Source: Arcobacter aquimarinus (lineage in GTDB: Bacteria; Campylobacterota; Campylobacteria; Campylobacterales; Arcobacteraceae). Taken from it: a stretch of DNA of 64,000 bases. Every line of letters starts with the position of its first letter. Position 1 is the first letter of the stretch. Shown here one piece after another: positions 10,621-19,032 of the stretch. The stretch spans positions 744,001 to 808,000 of the forward strand of contig NZ_CP030944.1 of NCBI RefSeq assembly GCF_013177635.1. The letters are read 5' to 3'. Below the pieces are notes generated by a model. That model saw only the letters and a program-made list of their open reading frames with translations, searched no databases and was not told where the DNA came from. A program made the position numbers and the translations under genes.

Positions 10621-11437
10621 ATTTTCCAAATACTTGTTTTAATATTGAAGTTGTTTGTTCAACAGGGTTTGTTCTGATTCCAGTTTCTTTTTGTGCAATC
10701 ATAGTAAATAATCCATCAATTGCTTTTGTTGTAACAAACTCATCTAGGCTTTCATCTGAATTTCCAGGAATATAAGAATCAACCCCAAAGTTTTTAGCCA
10801 TTCCCATAACTGAACTATTTTCAACTAAATCTTTTACATTTGATTTATATAAATTATTTAACATATCATAATAACCAGCTACTTGATTTTCTTTCATTGT
10901 TTGTTGAACTATTGGCAAAATTGATTTTTTCAAAGATTCAGTAGTATTTGCTTTAAAATAATTAGTTGCAGCATTATCTCCACCATTTAGAATTTTTTGA
11001 GCATCGGCTAAACTCATTTTATCGATAGCATCTATAAAAATTTCAGTAGTTTGTGGAGCTGCTTTTGACGCAGCACTATTCATTGAGTTTATTAAATCAT
11101 CAGCCATTTTATCTCCACCTGCTGATCTAATAAGTGATTCAGCTTTTGCAAGATTATCAGGAAGAGGTATTTTTACCGATGAGTTATTTAAGTACCCATT
11201 GTTTGAACCTAATTGTGTTGTTGCATAGTTAACTCCAGCTTTTAAAGCCTCTTTTAATCCACTTGTAACTGTAGAATTATCTAAATTTGAATTTGTATTG
11301 TTGTTTTTTAATGTTGTATTTGTTTGATTTTCATTTATTACAGATTCTGCAACACCTTTTGCAATAGAACCTAAATCTAAGGCAAAAGTAAAAGTTGTAG
11401 ATAAAATGATAGTTGAAGCGATGATTGATTTTTTCAT
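10619..11437 (-). CDS. DUF4197 periplasmic protein
   Basis: The 272-residue protein starts with a signal peptide (MKKSIIASTIILSTTFTFA). A low-complexity Asn/Thr-rich stretch follows (about residues 35-57), then the DUF4197 domain. Characteristic parts are GLKEALKAGVNYAT, KIPLPDNLAKAESLIRSAGG, the FIDAIDKMSLADAQKILNGG helix, and TTKAIDGLFTMIAQKE near the end. DUF4197 proteins are mostly alpha-helical exported proteins of unknown role, common in Gram-negative bacteria. It is monocistronic. The Asn-rich linker is probably flexible. Family call is firm; function is unknown. Confidence 0.88.
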   Translation of the reverse strand: MKKSIIASTIILSTTFTFALDLGSIAKGVAESVINENQTNTTLKNNNTNSNLDNSTVTSGLKEALKAGVNYATTQLGSNNGYLNNSSVKIPLPDNLAKAESLIRSAGGDKMADDLINSMNSAASKAAPQTTEIFIDAIDKMSLADAQKILNGGDNAATNYFKANTTESLKKSILPIVQQTMKENQVAGYYDMLNNLYKSNVKDLVENSSVMGMAKNFGVDSYIPGNSDESLDEFVTTKAIDGLFTMIAQKETGIRTNPVEQTTSILKQVFGK

Positions 11438-11645
11438 AATTATTCCTAATATTTTTTATTTTATAAATTTCATTATATAATAGAGTTGATGTAATAATTG
11501 TGAAAAAGGATAAAAAATAGAACTAATTAATGAAATTTCTAATTTTATTTATTATTTTAAAAATAAAATTGTAGAATCAGATGAAATTGCTTCAAAACAT
11601 AAAGAGAAAATTGCTTCTTTTAGTGAAAAATTAAAAGAGTTAAAT

Positions 11646-11957
11646 ATGCATAAAGAGTATGAAGAAAACTTTCTTACTATTTTAGGGTATTCATATCGAT
11701 TAGAAGATATAAAACAAAGATTGTTTTTTACTTTTTCTGAGGCTGTTTATGCTATAGATTTAGATAAATTGATGAGAAATGAAGATTCAATGAGACTAAA
11801 TTCAATAGTATATATTTTGGTATTAGATGAGTTAATAAAAGAGTATTTAACAAATGAAACAAATCAAGAACAAAAACAAAAAGCTTTAGAAGTTTATAAA
11901 AAAATAGAACAAAGAAAAGCAGCAGAAAACAAAAAGTATCATATTTATCAATATTAG
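11646..11957 (+). CDS. small helical hypothetical protein heading the pxp operon
   Basis: This is a charged, mostly helical protein of at least 103 residues with no recognised domain. The reading frame stays open upstream for a further 44 codons (from 11514) with protein-like content. An AAGGA site at 11506-11510 lies just before that extension, which begins AAA-ATA-GAA and has no ATG, GTG or TTG at the right distance. The ATG at 11646 is the first standard start and has only AAAGAG upstream. The true N-terminus is therefore uncertain. It ends eight bases before pxpA and is likely co-transcribed with it. Confidence 0.65.
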   Translation: MHKEYEENFLTILGYSYRLEDIKQRLFFTFSEAVYAIDLDKLMRNEDSMRLNSIVYILVLDELIKEYLTNETNQEQKQKALEVYKKIEQRKAAENKKYHIYQY

Positions 11958-11965
11958 GATTTATT

Positions 11966-12700
11966 ATGGCAATTAGATTAAACTGTGACATGGGTGAGAG
12001 TTTTGGTGTTTGGAAAATGGGAAATGATGAAGAGATTATGCCATTAATTGATATGGCAAATCTTGCTTGTGGTTATCATGCAAGTGATGCATTAACTATG
12101 AATAGAACAGTTTCCCTAGCAAAAAAACACAATGTAACAATAGGAGCTCATCCTTCTTATCAAGATTTACAAGGTTTTGGTAGAAGAAGTATTTTGTGTT
12201 CATTAGAAGAGATTAAATCAATCATTTTGTATCAATTAGGAGCTTTAAGTGCTTTTTGTAAAGCCCATGGAACAGCTGTATCTTATGTAAAACCACATGG
12301 TGCTTTGTATCATGATATGATGAGAGATGAAAATATTTTTAAAGCAATTTTAAATGCTATTTCATCTTATGATAAAAATATAAAGCTTATGATTCTTTCA
12401 GGTCCAAAAAATGAAGCTTATGATTACACGGCAAAACTTTATAGTATAAATCTTATTTATGAAGTTTTTGCAGATAGAAATTACAATGATGATGGAAGTT
12501 TAGTAGCAAGAAGTTACGAAAATGCAGTTATTCAAGATGAATTACAAGTTGCAGATAGAATAAAATTGATTAAAGAAAGAGGCTATTTATATAGTACAAA
12601 TAGCAAAAAGCTATTTTTAAAAGCAGATTCTATTTGTGTTCATGGAGATAATGATAAAGCTTTAGAGTTCATAAAACTTCTTAGAAAAGCACTTTATTGA
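11966..12700 (+). CDS. pxpA: 5-oxoprolinase subunit A (LamB/YcsF family)
   Basis: PxpA works with PxpB and PxpC to open 5-oxoproline (pyroglutamate), a damage product of glutamine and glutamate, to glutamate with ATP. The 244-residue protein has the family signatures LNCDMGESFG at the N-terminus, ANLACGYHASD, IGAHPSYQDLQGFGRR and YVKPHGALYHDM, with acidic and histidine residues of a metal-dependent deacetylase-like barrel. RBS-like GGATTTATT precedes the ATG. The stop overlaps the pxpB start by four bases, so the three subunits are translationally coupled. Confidence 0.95.
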   Translation: MAIRLNCDMGESFGVWKMGNDEEIMPLIDMANLACGYHASDALTMNRTVSLAKKHNVTIGAHPSYQDLQGFGRRSILCSLEEIKSIILYQLGALSAFCKAHGTAVSYVKPHGALYHDMMRDENIFKAILNAISSYDKNIKLMILSGPKNEAYDYTAKLYSINLIYEVFADRNYNDDGSLVARSYENAVIQDELQVADRIKLIKERGYLYSTNSKKLFLKADSICVHGDNDKALEFIKLLRKALY

Positions 12701-13374
12701 TGATTTTTAAAATTGTAAGTGTTGATTCTTTAATTATCTATTTTGGAAATTCTATAGATGAAAAAATCTCTCAAAATGTAAAAAAAGCCTATTTCTGTAT
12801 AAAAAATTTAACACTTGAAGGAATTATAGAGATTATTCCTTCATATACTTCTATTTTTATCTCTTATGATATATTTAAATATGATTATGAAAGTCTAAAA
12901 AGTTTATTAGAAAAAAATATAAATTTAGATTTAGATTTAATTTTAGATGAAAAAATCATAACTATTGATGTTTATTATGGGAAGGAAGTTGGTTTTGATT
13001 TAGAAAAAATTAGTTTAGAAAAAAATCTTTCTATTGAAAATATAATTTCTCTTCATTCAAATAAAATCTATGATGTTTATGCTATTGGATTTTTACCAGC
13101 TTTTGCATATTTAGGAAAAGTAGATGAAAAAATAGCAGTTCCAAGAGTTTCAACTCCAAGAAAAATAGTTCCAAAAGGAAGTGTTGCAATTGCTGATTTT
13201 CAAACAGCTATTTATCCACAACAAAGTCCTGGAGGTTGGAATATTATAGGAAAAACAGCTTTTGAACCTTTTGATAAAAAACTAGAAAATCTATCTGTTT
13301 TAAATATAGGAAATAAAGTAAAATTTAATCCTATTTCAAAAGAGCAGTTTTTGAAACAAGGGGGAATTTTATGA
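12697..13374 (+). CDS. pxpB: 5-oxoprolinase subunit B (KipI family)
   Basis: The 225-residue protein is the KipI-like subunit of the 5-oxoprolinase complex, sharing the cyclophilin-like fold of allophanate hydrolase subunit 1. Diagnostic stretches are YAIGFLPAFAYLG, the VPRVSTPRKIVPKGSVAIAD region, and QQSPGGWNIIGKT. In Bacillus subtilis the homologue KipI also inhibits a sporulation kinase, but the operon here (A-B-C in order, each overlapping the next by four bases) points to the metabolic role. It is cytoplasmic and its length is normal. Confidence 0.94.
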   Translation: MMIFKIVSVDSLIIYFGNSIDEKISQNVKKAYFCIKNLTLEGIIEIIPSYTSIFISYDIFKYDYESLKSLLEKNINLDLDLILDEKIITIDVYYGKEVGFDLEKISLEKNLSIENIISLHSNKIYDVYAIGFLPAFAYLGKVDEKIAVPRVSTPRKIVPKGSVAIADFQTAIYPQQSPGGWNIIGKTAFEPFDKKLENLSVLNIGNKVKFNPISKEQFLKQGGIL

Positions 13375-14309
13375 GTTTTGAAATTATAAATAGTCCAATC
13401 TTAGCAACAATTCAAGATAAAGGAAGATTTGGTTTCTCTTTTTTAGGAGTTTCAAATAGTGGTTGTTCTGATGAATTTGCTTATTTTTGGGCAAATAAAC
13501 TTTTGAAAAATTCCTTAGATACAAATATTTTAGAAATCTCTTTTTCAAATTTTATAATAGAAGCAAATAAAGATACTCAACTCTCAATAACGGGTGCGGA
13601 TTGCGAGTTTTTTATAAACGAACAATCAAAAGAGATTTGGCAAAGTTATAATATCAAAAAGGGTGATATTATAAAAATTGGAAAAATTTTGAGTGGAAAT
13701 TTGGTTTATTTAGCTGTTTTAGGTGGTTTTGATATAAAAAAAGAGTTTGGAAGTAATAGTACAACTATCAAAGAAAAACTTGGTGGATTAGATGGAGATA
13801 AATTAAAAAAAGGGGATATTTTACCTTATAAAAATAGAGTTTGTAACTACACAATGAGGCTAAAAAAAGAGTTTATTCCAAATTATGAAGAGAATTTAAC
13901 TTTAAGAGTTGTTTTTTCATATCAAGAGGAGTATTTTTCTAAAGAAGAAAAAAATAAATTTCTAAATTCATCTTATTTTGTAACAAATGAATTTAATAAA
14001 ATGGCTTATAAGTTAAAAGGAACACCAATAAAATGTCAAATAGATGGAATAATTTCAGAAGCAATAGCTTTTGGAAGTGTTCAAATTCCAAAAGATGGGC
14101 AACCAATTGTGTTATTGAAACAAAGACAGACAATAGGAGGTTATCCCAAAATTGGAGTAGTTTTAAATATAGATTGTTTTAAACTCTCTCAAGCAAGAAC
14201 AAATACAAAAATAAGATTTAAAGAAATCTCTTATGAAGAGGCTTTAGATAAATCAAAAAGCTTCTCAAAAAGTTTTTTTGAATCATCAGCTGATTTAAAA
14301 AATTCATAA
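13371..14309 (+). CDS. pxpC: 5-oxoprolinase subunit C (KipA family)
   Basis: The 312-residue protein is the biotin-dependent-carboxylase-like (KipA) subunit of 5-oxoprolinase. It begins with IINSPILATIQDKGRFGF, typical of the family's TxQDxGR opening, and carries LSITGADCEF, LAVLGGFD and GQPIVLLKQRQTIGGYPKIG. It is the last gene of pxpABC. Its last 26 codons overlap the 3' end of the oppositely oriented GGDEF-like gene by 79 bp, so both proteins are encoded on the two strands there. The family and pathway call is firm. Confidence 0.94.
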   Translation: MSFEIINSPILATIQDKGRFGFSFLGVSNSGCSDEFAYFWANKLLKNSLDTNILEISFSNFIIEANKDTQLSITGADCEFFINEQSKEIWQSYNIKKGDIIKIGKILSGNLVYLAVLGGFDIKKEFGSNSTTIKEKLGGLDGDKLKKGDILPYKNRVCNYTMRLKKEFIPNYEENLTLRVVFSYQEEYFSKEEKNKFLNSSYFVTNEFNKMAYKLKGTPIKCQIDGIISEAIAFGSVQIPKDGQPIVLLKQRQTIGGYPKIGVVLNIDCFKLSQARTNTKIRFKEISYEEALDKSKSFSKSFFESSADLKNS

Positions 14310-15034
14310 TAAAATTTATAATTTGCTTTTATAAGAAGTCCAGAATTACTTTTTAAAGTTATATTTGAAAGCATTTTTTTTATGTTTATAATAAAGTTAT
14401 TAATTTCTTTAAAATCTTCCTCTAAAATAAAAACAAAAATTTTATCATCAAAATATCTTGCTATTTGAAAGTCATATTTTTCATCTTTAAAATTTTCATT
14501 TATAAAGTTTATTATAAAAACAATAAGATTTTTAGCTAATAACTCTCCATACTCTTTTTGAACATAAAAATAATCAACTACATCTATTAAAAGTAAAAAC
14601 CCATTATTTTTAAATAAATACTCTTCATCTAAAAAATTTGTATAAATCCATTTTCTATTAAATATTTTAGTTTCTTCATCTATAAAAAGTTCATTATTTA
14701 ATCTTTTTACTTCTTTTTCTAGTCTTATCATATTTTTGTAAATATCATTTAAACTATTTATATCTTTATTTATGATTGCATTTTTTGCATTATTTGTTTC
14801 TTCTTTTAGCTCAGAAACATTTGTCATGATAGAACTCATATACTTTTCAATGGTTTTAAAATCATCAATAATTACATCTTCTATTTCAGATTTAAAATCT
14901 TCATTACCTAAGTCTATTTCTACATCTTTTGCATAATAATCAAATTTTTCAAAATATAAAGATGGTAAAATGATTTTATTATTCAAAAGTTCATTTAGAG
15001 TCAAATTTGTTATTTTTTCAAGTTGTTTTTTCAT
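14231..15034 (-). CDS. degenerate GGDEF-domain protein
   Basis: The 267-residue protein has a helical N-terminal half with a likely coiled coil (about residues 55-115), then a recognisable but decayed GGDEF domain. ETKIFNRKW stands where DxLTGLxNR is usual, LLIDVVDYFYVQKEYGELLA matches the LxxDIDxFKxxND region, and ARYFDDKIFVFIL replaces RxGGDEFxxxL. The active-site GGDEF is therefore FDDKIF, so cyclase activity is unlikely. It overlaps the upstream EAL gene by 17 bp and may be a regulatory partner of it. Its C-terminus is antisense to pxpC. Confidence 0.75.
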   Translation of the reverse strand: MKKQLEKITNLTLNELLNNKIILPSLYFEKFDYYAKDVEIDLGNEDFKSEIEDVIIDDFKTIEKYMSSIMTNVSELKEETNNAKNAIINKDINSLNDIYKNMIRLEKEVKRLNNELFIDEETKIFNRKWIYTNFLDEEYLFKNNGFLLLIDVVDYFYVQKEYGELLAKNLIVFIINFINENFKDEKYDFQIARYFDDKIFVFILEEDFKEINNFIINIKKMLSNITLKSNSGLLIKANYKFYYEFFKSADDSKKLFEKLFDLSKASS

Positions 15035-16253
15035 TTTTTTTTCCTAATAACTCATCAATACTCAAAGGTTTTCCTATATAGTAACCTTGAGAATAATCTA
15101 TTTGTATATTTTTTACATATCTTAAAGTTTTTAAATCACTTACATATTCTGCAATTAATTTTATATTTTGTTGTTTTGAAAATAAAACTATACTTTTGAT
15201 TAGATTTAAATATATATCTTCATTTATTCTTTTTATTAAAGAACCATCAATTTTTATATAATCTATCTCTAAATTTAGAATATTTTCATAATTTGAAAAA
15301 CCTATACCAAAATCATCAATTGCTATTTTTACACCATATTTCTTTACTTCTTTTAAAAAATCATTTACCATATTAAAATTTGATACTTTTTCATTTTCAA
15401 GAATTTCAATAGTTAAAAATGAGCCTATTTGATGTTCTTTTATCTTTTTTATTAAAGTTTTTTTTATCATAGGATTTAAAATATCTACGTAATCTAAATT
15501 TATACTAACATGGATTTTATATTTTAAAATGTAAATAATAATTTTATCAAACAAAATTTGCATTAATTTGTTATACAATCTATATTTTTTAGCTTTATGA
15601 ATAAAAATGTTTGGTACTAAAATATTTCCATTTTTATCGTATATTCTCATCAAAGCTTCATATTTGATTATTTGTGAAGTTTCATTGTCCATAATAGCTT
15701 GGAAATAGGGTTCTACTAAGTTATTTTTGATGCTATAATTTATTATTTCTAATAAATCTTCGTTTATAAAATCTTCTTTATATAAGCTTGAATCAAAATA
15801 CATATAATGTAAATAATTTAATTTTGCTTCATGAAGTGCTTTTTCTGCAAAAACTTTTATCTGTTTATCAGAACTTTTTGAACAGCTAATTGTCACATCA
15901 ATATTAATGCAAAAGTTTTTATCTAATAATTTAAAATTGTAAGAGACAATCTTTTCATAAATAATATTTTTTATTTCATTGATTTTTTCTAAATTTATAT
16001 CTGAAAATATCAATATCTCAAACACATCAGCATGAGAATTTCTAATTTGAATATTCGTTTTTTTACCAATTTTTTTATGTATTGAATTTTTTATTTCTGA
16101 TTTTAGAAGTTCTTTTAATTGTCTAATAATATAATCGCCATTTTTGAACTGATAAATAGCATTTAAATCTTTCATATATAAAATATCAATTAGAAAAAGA
16201 GTTTTAATATTATTTTTATTTAAGTATTTGTTTATAAAGTTTAAAAAAAACAA
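15018..16253 (-). CDS. EAL-domain c-di-GMP phosphodiesterase with degenerate GGDEF
   Basis: The 411-residue protein has an N-terminal degenerate GGDEF-like domain (residues about 15-165, SHADVFEIL in place of the signature) and a C-terminal EAL domain. The EAL catalytic set looks complete: E199 in KYEALMRIYD, Asn in SINLDY, Glu in LTIEILENE, the Asp pair in AIDDFGIGFSNY, Lys in YIKIDGSLI, Glu in LIAEYV and Gln in QGYYIGKPL. It should hydrolyse cyclic di-GMP. There is no clear membrane segment. It overlaps the degenerate GGDEF gene downstream, which suggests a paired signalling module. Confidence 0.88.
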   Translation of the reverse strand: MFFLNFINKYLNKNNIKTLFLIDILYMKDLNAIYQFKNGDYIIRQLKELLKSEIKNSIHKKIGKKTNIQIRNSHADVFEILIFSDINLEKINEIKNIIYEKIVSYNFKLLDKNFCINIDVTISCSKSSDKQIKVFAEKALHEAKLNYLHYMYFDSSLYKEDFINEDLLEIINYSIKNNLVEPYFQAIMDNETSQIIKYEALMRIYDKNGNILVPNIFIHKAKKYRLYNKLMQILFDKIIIYILKYKIHVSINLDYVDILNPMIKKTLIKKIKEHQIGSFLTIEILENEKVSNFNMVNDFLKEVKKYGVKIAIDDFGIGFSNYENILNLEIDYIKIDGSLIKRINEDIYLNLIKSIVLFSKQQNIKLIAEYVSDLKTLRYVKNIQIDYSQGYYIGKPLSIDELLGKKNEKTT

Positions 16254-16400
16254 AATAACCCCAGTTTTCGATATTTGTTAGCACATTATATGTATTTATT
16301 CTTTGAGTTTTATAAAAAAAAACCAAAGACTTTTAAAACTTAGTATTTAATATATTTTACGATAGAATCCAAAAACTTAATGAATTAGGAAAGAGTTAAA

Positions 16401-17033
16401 ATGAGAAAAATTAATATAAAAGATTTAGAACTAAATATTGATATAACACAAATTTTAAATTTATATGCTTCAAAATCTTCAATTATTATTGATGTTGATG
16501 GAAAAATTTATAATAATTTAGATGATGTGAAGAAAAAAGCAGTAATTTATAAAAATTTGGAGTTTAAACAAATGCCTTCAATTTTAGATGCGAAGGCTAT
16601 TGCTAATCAACTTTTTGCAGATTATAAACCTATGATAACTGGTACAAATTGTAAAATAAAACCCGTTTCAAATTGGCAAAATATAATTGATATGAATAAA
16701 GAAAATATGCTTTATTTTGACCATCAAAGTGATGGTGTTGAGATGTTTGAAGATAAAGAACTTGAAAATTACGGTTGGAATGCAAGTGCTTTAGAGATAA
16801 ATTATAGACAAATTAGTGAATTTATCGAAGAATCTTGTGAAGGAGTATTGCTTTGCTATGACAATGAGATTCAATTTAGTGGATTTGTAATTGTTGATGA
16901 TATTGAAGATGTAAGAATAAAAGTGAAAGATTTTATTTGTAAAAAAGCACAAGAAAATATAAAAGATGAATTAATAGATTTAGAAGAAGATGATGTTATT
17001 GAAGCTTTAGAACTTTTTGGAATAGAGGCTTAG
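16401..17033 (+). CDS. conserved hypothetical protein
   Basis: I do not recognise this 210-residue soluble protein. It is acidic, with a central segment (SDGVEMFEDKELENYGWNAS) and a very acidic C-terminus. No signal peptide or membrane helix is seen. TAGGAAAGAG upstream of the ATG is an adequate ribosome binding site, and a -10-like TAGAAT is at 16363-16368. One base separates its stop from the DedA-family gene, and that gene is followed directly by dbpA, so the three form a tight operon. The context gives no specific function. Confidence 0.72.
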   Translation: MRKINIKDLELNIDITQILNLYASKSSIIIDVDGKIYNNLDDVKKKAVIYKNLEFKQMPSILDAKAIANQLFADYKPMITGTNCKIKPVSNWQNIIDMNKENMLYFDHQSDGVEMFEDKELENYGWNASALEINYRQISEFIEESCEGVLLCYDNEIQFSGFVIVDDIEDVRIKVKDFICKKAQENIKDELIDLEEDDVIEALELFGIEA

Positions 17034-17034
17034 T

Positions 17035-17571
17035 ATGGAGCAATTTATTCAGGACTGGGGATATTTAGCTCTGTTTTTATACTCTTTTGGTGGGGGATTT
17101 GTAGGACTTGTATTTGCAGGAGTTTTATCTTATGCTGGAGATTTGAATATTTATATTTCTATTTTAGTAGCAGGAGTTTCAAACTTTTTGGGTGATCAGT
17201 TTTTGTTTTTTTTAGCTAGAAAAAATAAAAATTATGCAAAAGAGATGATGGGAAAATATGGTAGAAAAATAGCACTTGCTCATTTGATGATGAGAAAATA
17301 TGGTTCTTTTGTTGTATTTATACAAAAATATATTTATGGAATAAAAACATTAATTCCTCTTGCTATGGGACTTACAAAATATTCAGCTACAAAATTTGCA
17401 ATTTTTAATGCACTTGCTACTATTTTATGGGCTTGTGTAGTTGGTTATTTAAGTTTTGTTGCAGGTGAGTATATACTTAGTTTAAGTGATGATTTTAAAT
17501 ATGTGGGATTAGGGATAGTTTTAGTAGTATTTTTAATCGTTTCATATATTTTTAAAAGAATAGAGAAATAG
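17035..17571 (+). CDS. DedA-family membrane protein
   Basis: The 178-residue inner-membrane protein has four to five hydrophobic segments and DedA/VTT-domain signatures: FAGVLSYAGDLNIYISILVA, GDQFLFFLARK, and the charged MRKYGSFVVFIQKYIYGIKT with LIPLAMG following. DedA proteins take part in membrane homeostasis, and some flip undecaprenyl phosphate or phospholipids. This member is on the short side and reads more like YohD/YqjA-type small DedA proteins. It sits between a hypothetical gene and dbpA with one- and two-base gaps. Substrate is unknown. Confidence 0.85.
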   Translation: MEQFIQDWGYLALFLYSFGGGFVGLVFAGVLSYAGDLNIYISILVAGVSNFLGDQFLFFLARKNKNYAKEMMGKYGRKIALAHLMMRKYGSFVVFIQKYIYGIKTLIPLAMGLTKYSATKFAIFNALATILWACVVGYLSFVAGEYILSLSDDFKYVGLGIVLVVFLIVSYIFKRIEK

Positions 17572-17573
17572 TT

Positions 17574-18941
17574 ATGGAAAAATTTTCACAATTAAATTTA
17601 TCAAAAGAGTTTTTAGCAAATTTAAACTCTCTAGAATATACAAATATGACACCAATACAGCAAAAAAGTTTGCCTTTGAGTTTACAAAATAGAGATTTAA
17701 TAGCTCAGGCAAAAACTGGTTCTGGAAAAACTGTGGCATTTTGTATTCCTCTTTTAAACAAAATTGATGTAAAAAATTTCAGAATTCAATCTTTAATATT
17801 AGCTCCAACAAGAGAATTAGCAAATCAAATAGCGCAAGAACTTAGAAAACTTTCAAGACATATTCATAATCTAAAGGTACTTACTCTTTGTGGAGGAGTT
17901 CCTTTTAAACCTCAAGTTGTTTCATTGTTTCATGGAGCTCATATTGTTGTAGCAACTCCAGGAAGAGTTTTAAAACATATAAAAGAAGAGAATATAAAAC
18001 TTGAAAATATAAACACTTTGGTTTTAGATGAAGCTGATAAAATGCTTGATATGGGTTTTTATGATGATATTATTGAAATAATAAATAGTTTACCAAAAAA
18101 TAGACAAACTCTATTATTTTCAGCAACTTATGAAAAAAATATAGAAAAACTAGCTTTAAATATATTAAAAAATCCAGAATTTGTAAAAGTTGAAAATGAA
18201 GAAAAAGTTCATATAAAACAGAAATTTTATAATGTAGATGAATCAAATAAAACGGCACTTATTCCAGCTCTTATTTCATCAAATAAAGCAAAAACAATTT
18301 TAATTTTCTGTAATATGAAAATAACTTGTGACAAGTTAGCTGATGATTTATATGATTTGGGATTAGATGTTTTAACTTTACATTCGGATTTAGACCAAAA
18401 ACAGCGTGATGAAACTATTATTTTATTTTCAAATAAGTCATATCCTATTTTAATAGCAACAGATGTTGCTTCAAGAGGACTTCATATTGATGATGTGGAT
18501 TTAGTTATAAATTATGATTTATCATTAGATGAAAAAATTCACACTCACAGAATCGGAAGAACTGCACGTGCTGGAAAAGGTGGAATAGCAATCTCTTTAT
18601 ATAATTCAAATGATTATGAGAGAGTTGAACTTATCAAAGATACTTTTAGTGATATAAAAGAGGAAAATATATCAAATATTGAAGATGATTTATCATATAA
18701 AATTGATTCGGATTTAAGAACAATTTTTATAAATGGTGGTAAAAAACAAAAATTAAGAGCAGGTGATATTCTTGGTGCTTTAACAGCTGGAATTGGTTTA
18801 AATAAAGAAGATATTGGAAAAATTGATATTTTAGATTTTGCTTCTTATGTTGCTATAAATAAAGAAAAAATAGAGTATGTTTTAGACAAATTATCAAAGT
18901 CAAAAATAAAAGGAAAATATTATAGAATTTATGAAAAATAA
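17574..18941 (+). CDS. dbpA: DEAD-box RNA helicase DbpA
   Basis: DbpA is an ATP-dependent RNA helicase for 23S rRNA and late 50S assembly. The 455-residue protein shows the motifs in order: Q motif TPIQQKSLPL, Walker A AKTGSGKT, PTRELA, TPGR, DEAD (VLDEADKML), SAT, ATDVASRG and HRIGRTARAG. The C-terminal domain (about 385-455) matches the DbpA-specific RNA-binding domain, with FINGGKKQKLRAGDILGALT, IGKIDILDFASYVA and KIKGKYYRIY. That domain separates DbpA from other DEAD-box proteins. It is last in a three-gene operon. Confidence 0.94.
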   Translation: MEKFSQLNLSKEFLANLNSLEYTNMTPIQQKSLPLSLQNRDLIAQAKTGSGKTVAFCIPLLNKIDVKNFRIQSLILAPTRELANQIAQELRKLSRHIHNLKVLTLCGGVPFKPQVVSLFHGAHIVVATPGRVLKHIKEENIKLENINTLVLDEADKMLDMGFYDDIIEIINSLPKNRQTLLFSATYEKNIEKLALNILKNPEFVKVENEEKVHIKQKFYNVDESNKTALIPALISSNKAKTILIFCNMKITCDKLADDLYDLGLDVLTLHSDLDQKQRDETIILFSNKSYPILIATDVASRGLHIDDVDLVINYDLSLDEKIHTHRIGRTARAGKGGIAISLYNSNDYERVELIKDTFSDIKEENISNIEDDLSYKIDSDLRTIFINGGKKQKLRAGDILGALTAGIGLNKEDIGKIDILDFASYVAINKEKIEYVLDKLSKSKIKGKYYRIYEK

Positions 18942-19002
18942 TTTAAAAAATCATATGTCATAATTTAGATAAATTTTTCATAATTGTTAATCAAAATGAT
19001 TA

Positions 19003-19008
19003 TATAAT
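19003..19008 (+). promoter_or_regulatory. -10 element of the diguanylate cyclase gene
   Basis: TATAAT lies 25 bp upstream of the ATG in an AT-rich region, with AAAGGA between as the ribosome binding site. No clear -35 is seen, as is usual in this phylum. Confidence 0.5.
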
Positions 19009-19032
19009 AGATACCATATTGTAAAAGGAAAA

